From contig OMWC01000001.1 in the NCBI GenBank assembly GCA_900314655.1, forward strand, positions 1-64,000: a stretch of 64,000 nucleotides of DNA, written 5' to 3'. Shown here one piece after another: positions 17,464 through 26,638 of this stretch (position 1 is the first letter of the stretch; each line of letters begins with the position of its first letter). Source of the DNA: an uncultured Prevotellaceae bacterium (GTDB lineage Bacteria > Bacteroidota > Bacteroidia > Bacteroidales > Bacteroidaceae). Position numbers and translations under genes: made by a program. The notes beneath the pieces are model-generated. The model saw only the letters and a list, made by a program, of their open reading frames with translations. It was not told the origin of the DNA and did no database searches.

Positions 17464-18732
17464 ATGAAAGTATTAATGTTTGGATGGGAGTATCCTCCTC
17501 ATGTTTTTGGTGGTCTTGCTACTGCCAACTATGGTATTTCCGAAGGTCTGAAGGCTCAGGGAGACATTGAGATCGCACTTTGTCTGCCGCATCCTTTCGG
17601 AGATGAAGAGACGCATGCCGCCCGCATCATTGCCATGAATGCGGTGCCTATTGCATACCGTGACGTTGACTACGATTACGTGAAGAACCGCGTGGGCAAC
17701 ATCATGGACCCCGACTACTACTATAAACTGCGCGAGCATATCTATGCCGACTTCAACTATATGCACGTCAATGACTTGGGCGCTATGGAGTTTGCAGGCG
17801 GCTATCCCAGCAATTTGCATGATGAGATTAACAACTATTCGGTGATTGCCGGTGTGGTAGCCCGTACGGAAGAGTTTGATATCATCCATGCCCACGACTG
17901 GCTGACCTATCCTGCCGGAATCCATGCAAAGAATGTGAGCGGCAAGCCCCTCTGCATCCACGTGCATGCTACAGATTTCGACCGTTCACGCGGCAAGGTC
18001 AATCCTACTGTATATGGTATTGAAAAGGACGGTATGGACAATGCCGACTGCATCATGTGTGTATCGGAATTGACCCGCCAGACTGTCATCAACCACTACC
18101 ATCAGGATCCCCGCAAGTGCTTCACTGTCCACAATGCCGTATATCCCTTGAAGCAGGAACTTCAAGACATTCCTCGTCCTGACCATACGGGCAAGGAGAA
18201 AGTCGTTACCTTCTTGGGACGTATCACGATGCAGAAGGGACCTGAGTACTTCGTTGAGGCTGCCAATATGGTTTATCACCGTACGCGCAACGTGCGTTTC
18301 TGCTTTGCAGGAAGTGGTGACATGATGGAAGCTATGATCAATCTTGCTGCTGAGCGAGGCATTGCTGACCGTTTCCACTTCCCTGGATTCATGCGCGGCA
18401 AGCAGGTGTATGAATGTCTGAAGGATTCAGATGTATATGTCATGCCTTCAGTCTCTGAGCCGTTTGGTATCTCTCCGTTGGAGGCTATGCAGTGCGGTAC
18501 GCCCAGTATCATCTCCAAGCAGAGTGGATGTGCTGAAATCCTGACTAACTGTATCAAGGTTGACTATTGGGACATTCACGCATTGGCCGATGCCATGTAT
18601 AGCATCTGTACCAACGAGAGCCTCTTCAACTATCTGAAAGAGGAAGGTAAGAAGGAAGTTGACCAGATTACATGGGTGAAGGTAGGTGCCTGGATTCGTG
18701 AACTCTACTTGCGTACCCTTGGATGGGTTTAA
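17464..18732 (+). CDS. Glycosyltransferase (GT-B, glycogen-synthase-like/GT4)
   Basis: This 422-aa GT-B enzyme has an N-terminal domain with the 'EYPPHVFGGLATANYGISEGL' loop, the 'FDIIHAHDWLTYPAG' segment, and a C-terminal donor domain with the E-x7-E motif in 'SEPFGISPLEAMQCGTP' (residues about 335-352). Position between a debranching enzyme and a GH57 enzyme implies alpha-glucan (glycogen) synthesis from a nucleotide-glucose donor. The family alone does not fix donor or acceptor. Confidence 0.88.
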   Translation: MKVLMFGWEYPPHVFGGLATANYGISEGLKAQGDIEIALCLPHPFGDEETHAARIIAMNAVPIAYRDVDYDYVKNRVGNIMDPDYYYKLREHIYADFNYMHVNDLGAMEFAGGYPSNLHDEINNYSVIAGVVARTEEFDIIHAHDWLTYPAGIHAKNVSGKPLCIHVHATDFDRSRGKVNPTVYGIEKDGMDNADCIMCVSELTRQTVINHYHQDPRKCFTVHNAVYPLKQELQDIPRPDHTGKEKVVTFLGRITMQKGPEYFVEAANMVYHRTRNVRFCFAGSGDMMEAMINLAAERGIADRFHFPGFMRGKQVYECLKDSDVYVMPSVSEPFGISPLEAMQCGTPSIISKQSGCAEILTNCIKVDYWDIHALADAMYSICTNESLFNYLKEEGKKEVDQITWVKVGAWIRELYLRTLGWV

Positions 18733-18767
18733 AAGTTATATTATAAAAGGAATAAAAGTAAATAACA

Positions 18768-20168
18768 ATGAAAACAATTTGTTTATATTTTGAGATACAT
18801 CAGATTATTCATCTCAAACGTTACCGTTTCTTTGATATCGGTACTGATCATTATTATTATGATGACTATGAGAACGAACGCTCTATCACCGATATCGCTG
18901 AGCGCTCCTACATGCCTGCCCTGAACACGCTGCAGCAGATGATTCAGGAGAACGGCAAATCCTTTAAGGTGGCCTTCTCCCTTTCTGGAACAGGTATTGA
19001 GCAGTTGGAAATGCATGCTCCGCAGGTGCTGGAGAAACTGCAGGAACTTAACCAGACAGGTTGTGTGGAATTCCTCGCTGAGCCCTACAGCCACGGTCTT
19101 TCTTCTTTGGCCAACGAAGAGTGCTTTGCTGCTGACGTGAAGAAGCAAGTGAAGAAGATAGAAGAATATTTCGGCAAGAAGCCAACCGTGCTCCGCAACT
19201 CTTCACTCATCTATAGTGATGACATCGGTGCCCAGGCTGCTGCTTTGGGTTTCAAGGGTATGCTTACCGAAGGTGCCAAGCATGTGCTCGGATGGAAGTC
19301 GCCACATTATGTATATAATTGCGCCCTTGCTCCGTCGCTGAAACTTCTGCTCCGTGACGTAGAACTCTCCGATGATATCTCACTGCGCTTCAACAATCCC
19401 GATTGGGATGGCTATCCTCTGTTTGCTGATGCCTATATCAACCGCATTGCGCAGTTGCCAGAAGAAGAGCAGATCATCAATATCTTCATGGAACTCTCTG
19501 CCCTAGGTATCGCTCAGCCGCTTAGCAGTAATATCCTCGACTTTATCCATGCCTTGCCTGCATGCGCCAAAGAGAAAGGTATCACCTTCTCTACGCCGTC
19601 AGAGATCTTTGCTAAGATGAAGAGCGTTGACAATCTCTACGTGCCCGATACACTGTCGTGGGTAGATGAGGAACGCGACGTAAGTTGCTGGCTGGGTAAC
19701 AACATGCAGCGTGAGGCCTTCAATAAGCTCTATAGCGTGGCTGACCGCGTTCGCATCGCCAATGATCCTCGCATCAATCAGGACTGGGACTATCTGCAGG
19801 CTAGTAATAACTTCCGCTTCATGACCACCAAACCCTCCAACGTTGGTCTTGATCGTGGTATCTACAGTTCACCCTTCGATGCCTTCACCAACTATATGAA
19901 CATCCTTGGTGACTTCATGAGCCGTGTCAACAGCCTCTATCCTGAGAGTATTGACAATGATGAACTCAACGCTCTGCTCACTACGATTCGAAATCAGGGT
20001 GATGAAATTCAGCGTAAGGATCTTGAGATTACACGTCTTCAGGCTAAGGTTGAGAAGATGCAGGCAGAAGAGGATAAACTCCATGCCAAGCTTGACAAAG
20101 TCAGCGAGGCACCTAAGAAGGCTCCTGCCAAGAAGGCAGCACCAAAGGCGAAGAAAGCTGAAAAGTAA
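18768..20168 (+). CDS. GH57-family alpha-glucan hydrolase or branching-type enzyme
   Basis: This 466-aa protein begins with the GH57 N-terminal 'CLYFEIHQIIHLKRYRFFDI'. The candidate catalytic nucleophile is the Glu in 'VEFLAEPYSHGLSSL' (residues about 101-115), the usual GH57 position. It has no signal peptide, so it is cytoplasmic. After residue 400 there is a predicted coiled coil and then a Lys/Ala/Pro-rich tail (APKKAPAKKAAPKAKKAEK), which is not part of the catalytic fold. Third gene of the glucan operon; it probably trims or rearranges glycogen-like polymer. Confidence 0.88.
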   Translation: MKTICLYFEIHQIIHLKRYRFFDIGTDHYYYDDYENERSITDIAERSYMPALNTLQQMIQENGKSFKVAFSLSGTGIEQLEMHAPQVLEKLQELNQTGCVEFLAEPYSHGLSSLANEECFAADVKKQVKKIEEYFGKKPTVLRNSSLIYSDDIGAQAAALGFKGMLTEGAKHVLGWKSPHYVYNCALAPSLKLLLRDVELSDDISLRFNNPDWDGYPLFADAYINRIAQLPEEEQIINIFMELSALGIAQPLSSNILDFIHALPACAKEKGITFSTPSEIFAKMKSVDNLYVPDTLSWVDEERDVSCWLGNNMQREAFNKLYSVADRVRIANDPRINQDWDYLQASNNFRFMTTKPSNVGLDRGIYSSPFDAFTNYMNILGDFMSRVNSLYPESIDNDELNALLTTIRNQGDEIQRKDLEITRLQAKVEKMQAEEDKLHAKLDKVSEAPKKAPAKKAAPKAKKAEK

Positions 20169-20182
20169 TACATGCTTTTATA

Positions 20183-20220
20183 TAAATAAACGGCGGATGA
20201 ATTCATCCGCCGTTTATTTA
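20183..20220. terminator. Bidirectional terminator: 38-bp perfect palindrome
   Basis: Both 19-nt arms match exactly (core CGGCGGATGAA / TTCATCCGCCG) with A/T runs at both ends. The right end includes the stop codon of the GH3 gene. Confidence 0.92.
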
Positions 20221-22797
20221 TTTAATGTTCACCTTAATTCTTTGTAGGCTGTCGCTTGCTGAGGAATTGCCTACCATCACATCATACTTGCCGGGAACCA
20301 CACGCATCGTGTTGGTCTTAACATCCCAAAGTTCGAAACGTTCACGCGGCATTGGTATCTCCACAGTCTTGCTTTCTCCTGGCTTTAGGCTGACTCGTTG
20401 GAAACCGCGGAGGGTCTTCAACGGACCTTCTGTATCCTTAGGATTGCGGATATACACTTGTACCACTTCTGAACCCTCTCGGGTGCCAATGTTCTGGACC
20501 GTAACCTTGACTTTGCCGTCGCGGAACGAAGGTTTCCCGAAAGAGAATGTGGTGTAGCTGAGGCCATATCCGAATGGATAGAGTGGGGTGTCTTCGAAGT
20601 AGCGATAGGTTCTGCCTTTCATGTTATAATCAAGGAAATCTGGGAGTTGTTCGGCGTTCTTATAGAATGTGATAGGCAGTTTTCCACTGGGATTGTACTT
20701 GCCGAAAAGAACGTCGGCTACAGCTTTTCCACCAGCCTCACCTCCGTACCATGCCTGGATGATGGCGTCAGCGTTCTGATGCTCGGGGTCCAGTCCAATG
20801 GCAGAGCCGGAGCAGTTCACGAAAATAACCTGCTTGCCCATCTTCTTCAGATTGGCAATCCACTGGCGCTGCACTTTGGGCAGTTCGATGCTGATGCGGT
20901 CGCCTCCCTTGAAGCCTTCCTCATTGACTTTCATCTCCTCACCTTCCAGACGTGGGGATATGCCGCCTACGAAGATGACGGTGTTGGCATCCTTTATTTC
21001 GGCCAAGATGTCCTCGCGACTCATGCTGTCCTTCATAGTGAAGTCGAACAGCAGCATGGCATGGCCGGTGAATTGTACGTATTCTATGCAGACTGGGTAT
21101 TGCTGACCTGCCTTCACGTTGCACGTCAAGCCTGAGTGCCTGACGCCATGACCATTTGTGCGGTTCAGGATGGTGTCGCCATTGAAGATGATGCGCAGGA
21201 AATCGTCGTTGAGTGCGTCAATATGTAACTCTCCATCATATTGAGCACGGAACACGCCTTCATAGCGTGCAGAAAAATGCTCCAGTTCCACACCGGCGGC
21301 AAAGGCTGTGTTTCCTCCATTATCAAGATGAACGGGCTCCGTCGTAATCAGTTGGGCTGCAGGTATACCTTCCATTTTCTCGTTGTTCCAGAAGGTGGTT
21401 TTGAATCCTTGCCTGCCATCGGGTGTGAAAACGTTGTTGAACATGCTTGCAGGCACTTCATTACGGGTAAGTGTGCAACCTTGAATATATCTGGCATTGG
21501 GAACATATTGGCGAATGCCCTGGAGGATAGTAGTGGTATGTGTAGGCTGTCCGTTGTAGTTACCCCACAGCATTGTGGAGTCGTTGGCATTGGGACCCAT
21601 CACAACGATGTCGGGGTTGTTGGATGAGAGCGGCAGAATGCCGCTGTTCTTCAACAAAACAATGCTCTCATGGGCAGCATCAATGGCCAGTTGTTTGTGT
21701 TCCTTGTTGGCGACAACGCTCATGGGTATCTTCGTCCATTCCACTAATTCATCAGGATCAAAGTCACCAAGTTCAAAACGTCCCTGAAGGAGTCTTTTCA
21801 GTGAGACATCTATCTGCGTCTCCGTAATCTTTCCCTCTTTTACGGCCTCCGGAAGTGAACGGTAAATGCTTCCACATTCCACATCGGTTCCTGCGATAAC
21901 GGCCTGTGAAGATGCCTCTTTAGCTGTCTTTACAAAATTATGTCGGTTAGGTTTGAAGAAGTCGTCAATGGCGCCGCAGTCACTGGTTACGATGCCCTTA
22001 AACCCCCATTCGTCGCGGAGAATGCGCTGCAGGTAACGGGTGTTTCCACAGCAAGGTTCACCGTCAATGCTCTGATAGGCACACATAATCTCCTTTACGT
22101 CTCCCTTCTGGACAAGAGCCTTAAAGGCTGGCAGATAGGTCTCCCATAAGTCGCGTTCGGGAAGATTCTCAATGTTGAACTCATGACGGTTCCATTCCGG
22201 TCCGCTGTGGACGGCATAATGCTTGGCACAGGCAAAGAGTTTCTTGTAACGTCCGTTGCTCGTTCCTTTTTCGAAATCCTGTCCTTGAAGTCCATTCACA
22301 ACTGCCAGTCCCATTTTTGTCGTTAGAAAGGGATCTTCACCGTATGTCTCCTGTCCACGTCCCCATCTGGGGTCACGGAAGATGTTGATGTTGGGCGTCC
22401 AGAAGGAAAGACCACGATAGCGGGCCATCTCCTTGTTGCGCTTGGCTTCTGCGTTTTTGGCACGTGCCTCGTCACTGGCAGCGGTGAACACCTTATAGAC
22501 CAATGCATCATCAAAGGAAGCTGCCATGCCCATCGTAATGGGAAATACGGTGGCAATGCCGTTACGGCCAACACCATGAAGGGTTTCGTTCCACCATTCA
22601 AATTGTGGGATGCCCAATCGTGGGATGGCTGGAGAACGGTCCATCATCAAGAGTGCCTTCTCCTCAAGTGTGAGTCGTGAACACAGATCCTCAGCACGCT
22701 CGGCGGGAGAGAGGCTGGGATTTTGATACGGTAGTTGCTGTGCCCATGCAAATGAGGCAAAACAAGTAATTACAGCAGTAATGAATGTCTTTTTCAT
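20218..22797 (-). CDS. Exported GH3 glycosidase (beta-xylosidase/beta-glucosidase type) with PA14-like insert
   Basis: This 859-aa hydrolase removes terminal beta-linked sugars. It has a signal peptide (cleavage after AWA), an N-terminal GH3 barrel with 'FEWWNETLHGVG', 'PNINIFRDPRWGRGQETYGEDP' and the nucleophile Asp in GIVTSDCGAIDDF (residue about 276). The C-terminal domain carries a PA14-like insertion ('FRAQYDGELHIDALNDDFLRI') and a terminal fibronectin-III-like domain. The WWNE/RWGRGQE motifs resemble bacterial and plant beta-xylosidases more than bglX. It has its own promoter box and lies downstream of the pectate lyase and PUL genes, fitting trimming of pectin side chains. Confidence 0.9.
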   Translation of the reverse strand: MKKTFITAVITCFASFAWAQQLPYQNPSLSPAERAEDLCSRLTLEEKALLMMDRSPAIPRLGIPQFEWWNETLHGVGRNGIATVFPITMGMAASFDDALVYKVFTAASDEARAKNAEAKRNKEMARYRGLSFWTPNINIFRDPRWGRGQETYGEDPFLTTKMGLAVVNGLQGQDFEKGTSNGRYKKLFACAKHYAVHSGPEWNRHEFNIENLPERDLWETYLPAFKALVQKGDVKEIMCAYQSIDGEPCCGNTRYLQRILRDEWGFKGIVTSDCGAIDDFFKPNRHNFVKTAKEASSQAVIAGTDVECGSIYRSLPEAVKEGKITETQIDVSLKRLLQGRFELGDFDPDELVEWTKIPMSVVANKEHKQLAIDAAHESIVLLKNSGILPLSSNNPDIVVMGPNANDSTMLWGNYNGQPTHTTTILQGIRQYVPNARYIQGCTLTRNEVPASMFNNVFTPDGRQGFKTTFWNNEKMEGIPAAQLITTEPVHLDNGGNTAFAAGVELEHFSARYEGVFRAQYDGELHIDALNDDFLRIIFNGDTILNRTNGHGVRHSGLTCNVKAGQQYPVCIEYVQFTGHAMLLFDFTMKDSMSREDILAEIKDANTVIFVGGISPRLEGEEMKVNEEGFKGGDRISIELPKVQRQWIANLKKMGKQVIFVNCSGSAIGLDPEHQNADAIIQAWYGGEAGGKAVADVLFGKYNPSGKLPITFYKNAEQLPDFLDYNMKGRTYRYFEDTPLYPFGYGLSYTTFSFGKPSFRDGKVKVTVQNIGTREGSEVVQVYIRNPKDTEGPLKTLRGFQRVSLKPGESKTVEIPMPRERFELWDVKTNTMRVVPGKYDVMVGNSSASDSLQRIKVNIK

Positions 22798-22823
22798 ATT
22801 TGATTATTCTTGAATTTCTTTGG

Positions 22824-22831
22824 CAAAGATA
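22824..22831 (-). promoter_or_regulatory. -7 element TATCTTTG for the GH3 gene
   Basis: Consensus TAnnTTTG 26 bp before the start codon; a weak TTGT lies 19 bp further upstream. Confidence 0.55.
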
Positions 22832-22913
22832 ATGAATAAAAATGAATTGTACAATAAGAAAACAAGCATCAGAGCGATTTCATTACTTTTGTGATACATT
22901 TTGACATTTTCAA

Positions 22914-22952
22914 CAAAGGATTCCCAAAACTTTAAGCCATGAGAATCCTTTG
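22914..22952 (-). terminator. Probable terminator after the first pectate lyase
   Basis: A perfect 10-bp stem (CAAAGGATTC / GAATCCTTTG) encloses a 19-nt loop. The following T-run is poor, so termination may be weak. Confidence 0.45.
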
Positions 22953-22972
22953 ATACTGATAATTGAACGTAG

Positions 22973-24631
22973 CTATTTCACTAGAATCTTTCTCCCGTTT
23001 TGGATGTAGATGCCAGAAGTGGGATGATTGACGGCAAGGCCTTGAAGATTGTAAAATTTGCCGTTGAAAATAGGGCCCGAATTATAACTGAGTATTCCCG
23101 AAGATTCACCGTAAATTTGCTGGCCGCTCATTAAAATACCTCCTTCGTTCTGTTTTGTTGTAATATCAGCTACGAGCGAATTGAGATAATTCTCTAAATG
23201 AGTGTACCCATTGCTTGCTATTATCTTACCATCATTATTATCGTTTTTATTGAGACTGTTGACATCTTCCCACTCATCAGGTATTCCATCCTTGTCAAAG
23301 TCAAGAGGGGCTGTGGTGTTATTGAGTGATGGCCATGGGCTCCAATCAACAGAAGCATTGGCAGGTTTAAGATCGTCCTGACTGTTTATGATGCCTTTCT
23401 TGCAACCGTTGCCCGTGTATGTAGTTGTACCGTAACGGGCATCGCTGACCATCACTTCGTCGAGTGCATCACGATGGAGTGAGGCACCTGCATAATCGAG
23501 CACTTGAGTGAAAGCTTGCGCTGCGGAATGAGTGGTCACTTGTTCATACAGAATTGGCTTTTCGAGGCGGATGGTGTCTTTGGTGGCGTCAGTGAAGGTG
23601 TTGTCAACAGAACTGTTGTCTATCTGATTATAGATCCCGTATGTCCAGTTGTCGTTTGTGACATCACTATTCTTGGAGTTTACGTTACCATCAACATAGA
23701 AGTCACCCCATACGTGCCACATCACATCCCATTGGTTAGGGCTGGAGGTGTTGTGTTTTGTGTATTCTGAAGTGCGTATACCGATGGCGGCAATGCGTTT
23801 GTTTTTAGTACCGGATTTTGTATCTGGACCTGGTTTGTAGTAGTTATTGACGATATTCACATTCATTCCTTCACCGCCATAAACACCGTTGTCAATCCAG
23901 TTGTAGATGACATTATTGCGCAGGTCCATGCGTTCATCAGTCTGTGTGCTCGGGCGTGGACCTAATCTCGGAGTGCGTGAGATGTGATGACACATCAGGT
24001 TGTGATGATAACTGGCACCAGATCCACCCCAGTTTCCGCCATAACCATGGGCTCCTTTGGAATGACCAGCATTGTTCAGACTCTGCGAAGCAATGCACCA
24101 TTGCACTGTCAGGTTCTTAGAGCCATATACTGACAGGCACTCATCTATGCTCCATGATACGGAGCAATGGTCGATGATGATATTCTCAAGATCCATGCCT
24201 CCCAGTCCGTCGCCTTCATGAGCAGTGTCGTTAATCTTGAGAGCTTCATTGCCGAGGCGGAACCGCATATAACGGATGATAACATTCTTGCAGGCAATCA
24301 CGAAAGGATAGTTTGCTATGCAGATACCGTCACCAGGAGCTGATTGACCTGCAATTGTGACGTTGCCGTTTTTCAACTTCAGTTCGCTTTTCAAGAAGAT
24401 AGTTCCCGAAATGTCAAAGACGATAGTGCGTGTTCCTGACTTGTTACAGGCCTCGCGGAAAGAGCCCGCGCCTGAGTCGTTAAGATTCGTGACATGATAG
24501 ACGGCGCCGCCACGTCCTCCAGTAGTGTACATACCGAATCCTTCAGCTCCTGGGAATGCTGGCTGTTGGGCTGCCATTTCAATAAAAATGGCCAGAGATA
24601 ATAAAAGTAGCAGTGTTTTCTTGATGTCCAT
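22973..24631 (-). CDS. Exported pectate lyase (PL1 family) with C-terminal sorting-type tag
   Basis: The enzyme cleaves polygalacturonate by beta-elimination. It is 552 aa: signal peptide, then a parallel beta-helix starting with 'FPGAEGFGMYTTGGRGG', a form typical of Bacteroidetes PL1 lyases. Further markers are 'VIIRYMRFRLG', 'IIIDHCSVSWSIDE', 'QSLNNAGHSKGAHGYGG' and 'HHNLMCHHISRTPRLGPR'. A Ca-binding-like DKDGIPDEWE segment follows near residue 450, and the protein ends in a YNLxG...GIYIxNGRK tag shared with other exported proteins here. It follows the surface lipoprotein gene, separated by an internal terminator. Confidence 0.92.
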   Translation of the reverse strand: MDIKKTLLLLLSLAIFIEMAAQQPAFPGAEGFGMYTTGGRGGAVYHVTNLNDSGAGSFREACNKSGTRTIVFDISGTIFLKSELKLKNGNVTIAGQSAPGDGICIANYPFVIACKNVIIRYMRFRLGNEALKINDTAHEGDGLGGMDLENIIIDHCSVSWSIDECLSVYGSKNLTVQWCIASQSLNNAGHSKGAHGYGGNWGGSGASYHHNLMCHHISRTPRLGPRPSTQTDERMDLRNNVIYNWIDNGVYGGEGMNVNIVNNYYKPGPDTKSGTKNKRIAAIGIRTSEYTKHNTSSPNQWDVMWHVWGDFYVDGNVNSKNSDVTNDNWTYGIYNQIDNSSVDNTFTDATKDTIRLEKPILYEQVTTHSAAQAFTQVLDYAGASLHRDALDEVMVSDARYGTTTYTGNGCKKGIINSQDDLKPANASVDWSPWPSLNNTTAPLDFDKDGIPDEWEDVNSLNKNDNNDGKIIASNGYTHLENYLNSLVADITTKQNEGGILMSGQQIYGESSGILSYNSGPIFNGKFYNLQGLAVNHPTSGIYIQNGRKILVK

Positions 24632-24643
24632 AAAACTTTAAGT

Positions 24644-24686
24644 TTAAAAAGAGGACTGCCACTATGAAATTGTGACAGTCCTCTTT
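24644..24686 (-). terminator. Intercistronic terminator between surface lipoprotein and pectate lyase
   Basis: An 11-bp perfect stem (AAAGAGGACTG / CAGTCCTCTTT) is followed by TTTTT on the minus strand. The 72-bp gap holds no new promoter box, so lyase transcription must read through this hairpin or be initiated elsewhere. Confidence 0.8.
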
Positions 24687-24703
24687 ATAATATAAGAATG
24701 GTT

Positions 24704-26626
24704 TTATTCAATCCAACGCGGGTCGCCAATGCCGTCTTCACCGATATTGCCAATCACTTTGAATTCACCTTTCGCAGGTGCGCTCCAAAGTGCGTTTTCG
24801 TCGAAGTTCAGTTCCTGCAGACCATCCAACGGATAAGTTGTCAGGTTTGCTCCTACCTCTGTCCATCCGAAGTTGGTCTTGAAACTCTTTGACACACTTG
24901 CCAGCGTTGTCTCACTCGGGTTTAGGAAAATAGATCCCTTCTCACCAGCCTTGTATGTTGTGATATCACTGCCACCACCTCCGGTGTACATGGAAGGACC
25001 GAACAATGTGTTTTCTACATTGACTGTTACTGTATTGCTGTTACCGTTAATACGCATCAGTGGCGTATTGGCATTTGCTGTGGTCTCAAGAGGTGCATAG
25101 CAGAAAGTGCAGTTCTGGATATTCAGGTTCAAATTGCCATTTGAAGCACGGAAGTCACACAGCATAACGATATTCGTGATAGTTGAATTCTTCAGTGTCA
25201 CCTTCTGGAAGTCAGCAGCCTTGTTGTTGGTGGTGAAAACACCTTGATCACCGATACCATTGATGATACATTTGTCAACGACAATTTCCTGAATGCCATC
25301 CGTTGCAGCCTGAGCACGTACGACAGCTCGGTAGCCTTCAATCTTGCTACCCTTGAATGACAGCTTCTTCAGTGTTGAGCCTGTTCCGTTGATGTTAAAC
25401 ACTTGGCGTCCGCCGAATCCCTTGTCTGTATTGGTAGCAATTTCATTGCCTCCACCAGGTAAAGCTTTATCACTAATGAAATCAACATTGACAAATTCCA
25501 GGAACTCAACTGTTACGTTCTTAGCCAGTGTTAAACCACCGGAAGAAATGAAACGTGCATTGTTGCCCAGAGTTGAAGCGGTTACGAAGCGGACGGACTT
25601 GTCAATAGGATGACTGTTATTAACCTTATAGTCGAAATCACCACGCAGAATGATAGTCATGCCATCAGAAACCTGTGCCCAGAACTCATCTGTCTTCAGT
25701 GTGTCCTTAGCCTGTTTCTCATCGTATCCGCGGATGTCAAGCCACATGCCAGCACCATATTCTGTATCGAAGTCCTTCGGTGTAGATGTGGTACCGCTCA
25801 GACGCCCGGCATAGGTGGAGTTGTTAAACTCACTTTCTTCATTGGTAGTGTATGCAACGAAGTAATACTTTGTCTGGGGATTCAGTCCTACAATATCAGT
25901 CTGACCAGCTTCGAAAGTAGCATTGTTGATAATCTTCACGATACGCTCACCGTTTCCTTCCACTGGAATAGCCACGATAGCCTTGATGACTGTAACGGCA
26001 GGAGTCGTGTCTTCTTCAGTATCTCCCGGAGTTCCTTCCTCTTCAGTTGGTTTGCAGTTCGGGCATTGGCAGTTCTTGCAGGTGCAGTTTTCACCCTGTC
26101 CGCAACCTTCGCATGTACAACCTCCTGTGCAGGCTGTTTCTTCCTCACTGGGTTCTGTGAGTTCTTCATCCTTTTTGCCGTTGTCCCATGTCACACGTGC
26201 AGCGTTATCAATGGTCTTCACACTTTTCAAAGTGGTGGGGTAGGCCACATTGACATCGTTGGTGGTGTAAGTCTTTGATGAAATGTTTGCACCAGAACAG
26301 GAGATGTCAACTTTATACTTCTCGTCCCATGCCAGATCGTCGAAAGTAAAAGGTGATGATTCGCATGTTGCAGTTTTCACTGTCTCATAGGTGTTTTCAC
26401 CAGCCTCGTCTGTTCCCGTTACGCGGTACAGCGTCAGAGAGTATTGCGTAGCACCGGCGATGTTGTCCCATGACGCAGTAATCGTATTATTGCTTGTCAC
26501 AAGCGATGCCACTGGGCGAAACAGACGTGGAGCATCCCCCAGATTGTCATCATCGCTACAACTGCTCAGGAAACCTGTGGTTATCGCTGCGAGCAGCATG
26601 ATTGCCATATATTTTTTTAGTTTCAT
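24704..26626 (-). CDS. Surface glycan-binding-type lipoprotein with a metallothionein-like cysteine cluster
   Basis: This 640-aa protein has a lipobox (FLSSC, Cys23), two fibronectin-III-like domains (residues about 35-125 and 130-290), then a parallel beta-helix region ('MTIILRGDFDYKVNN', 'VTLKNSTITNIVML') of the DUF4957/DUF5123 kind common in pectin loci. It occupies the place of SusE/SusF after susD. The second Fn3 domain is interrupted at about 154-208 by an acidic linker holding nine cysteines at 166, 170, 172, 175, 181, 183, 186, 188 and 191 in CxCxxC spacing. It likely binds pectin fragments at the cell surface; the role of the cysteine cluster is unknown. Confidence 0.87.
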   Translation of the reverse strand: MKLKKYMAIMLLAAITTGFLSSCSDDDNLGDAPRLFRPVASLVTSNNTITASWDNIAGATQYSLTLYRVTGTDEAGENTYETVKTATCESSPFTFDDLAWDEKYKVDISCSGANISSKTYTTNDVNVAYPTTLKSVKTIDNAARVTWDNGKKDEELTEPSEEETACTGGCTCEGCGQGENCTCKNCQCPNCKPTEEEGTPGDTEEDTTPAVTVIKAIVAIPVEGNGERIVKIINNATFEAGQTDIVGLNPQTKYYFVAYTTNEESEFNNSTYAGRLSGTTSTPKDFDTEYGAGMWLDIRGYDEKQAKDTLKTDEFWAQVSDGMTIILRGDFDYKVNNSHPIDKSVRFVTASTLGNNARFISSGGLTLAKNVTVEFLEFVNVDFISDKALPGGGNEIATNTDKGFGGRQVFNINGTGSTLKKLSFKGSKIEGYRAVVRAQAATDGIQEIVVDKCIINGIGDQGVFTTNNKAADFQKVTLKNSTITNIVMLCDFRASNGNLNLNIQNCTFCYAPLETTANANTPLMRINGNSNTVTVNVENTLFGPSMYTGGGGSDITTYKAGEKGSIFLNPSETTLASVSKSFKTNFGWTEVGANLTTYPLDGLQELNFDENALWSAPAKGEFKVIGNIGEDGIGDPRWIE

Positions 26627-26638
26627 TGTCCTTGCTTT

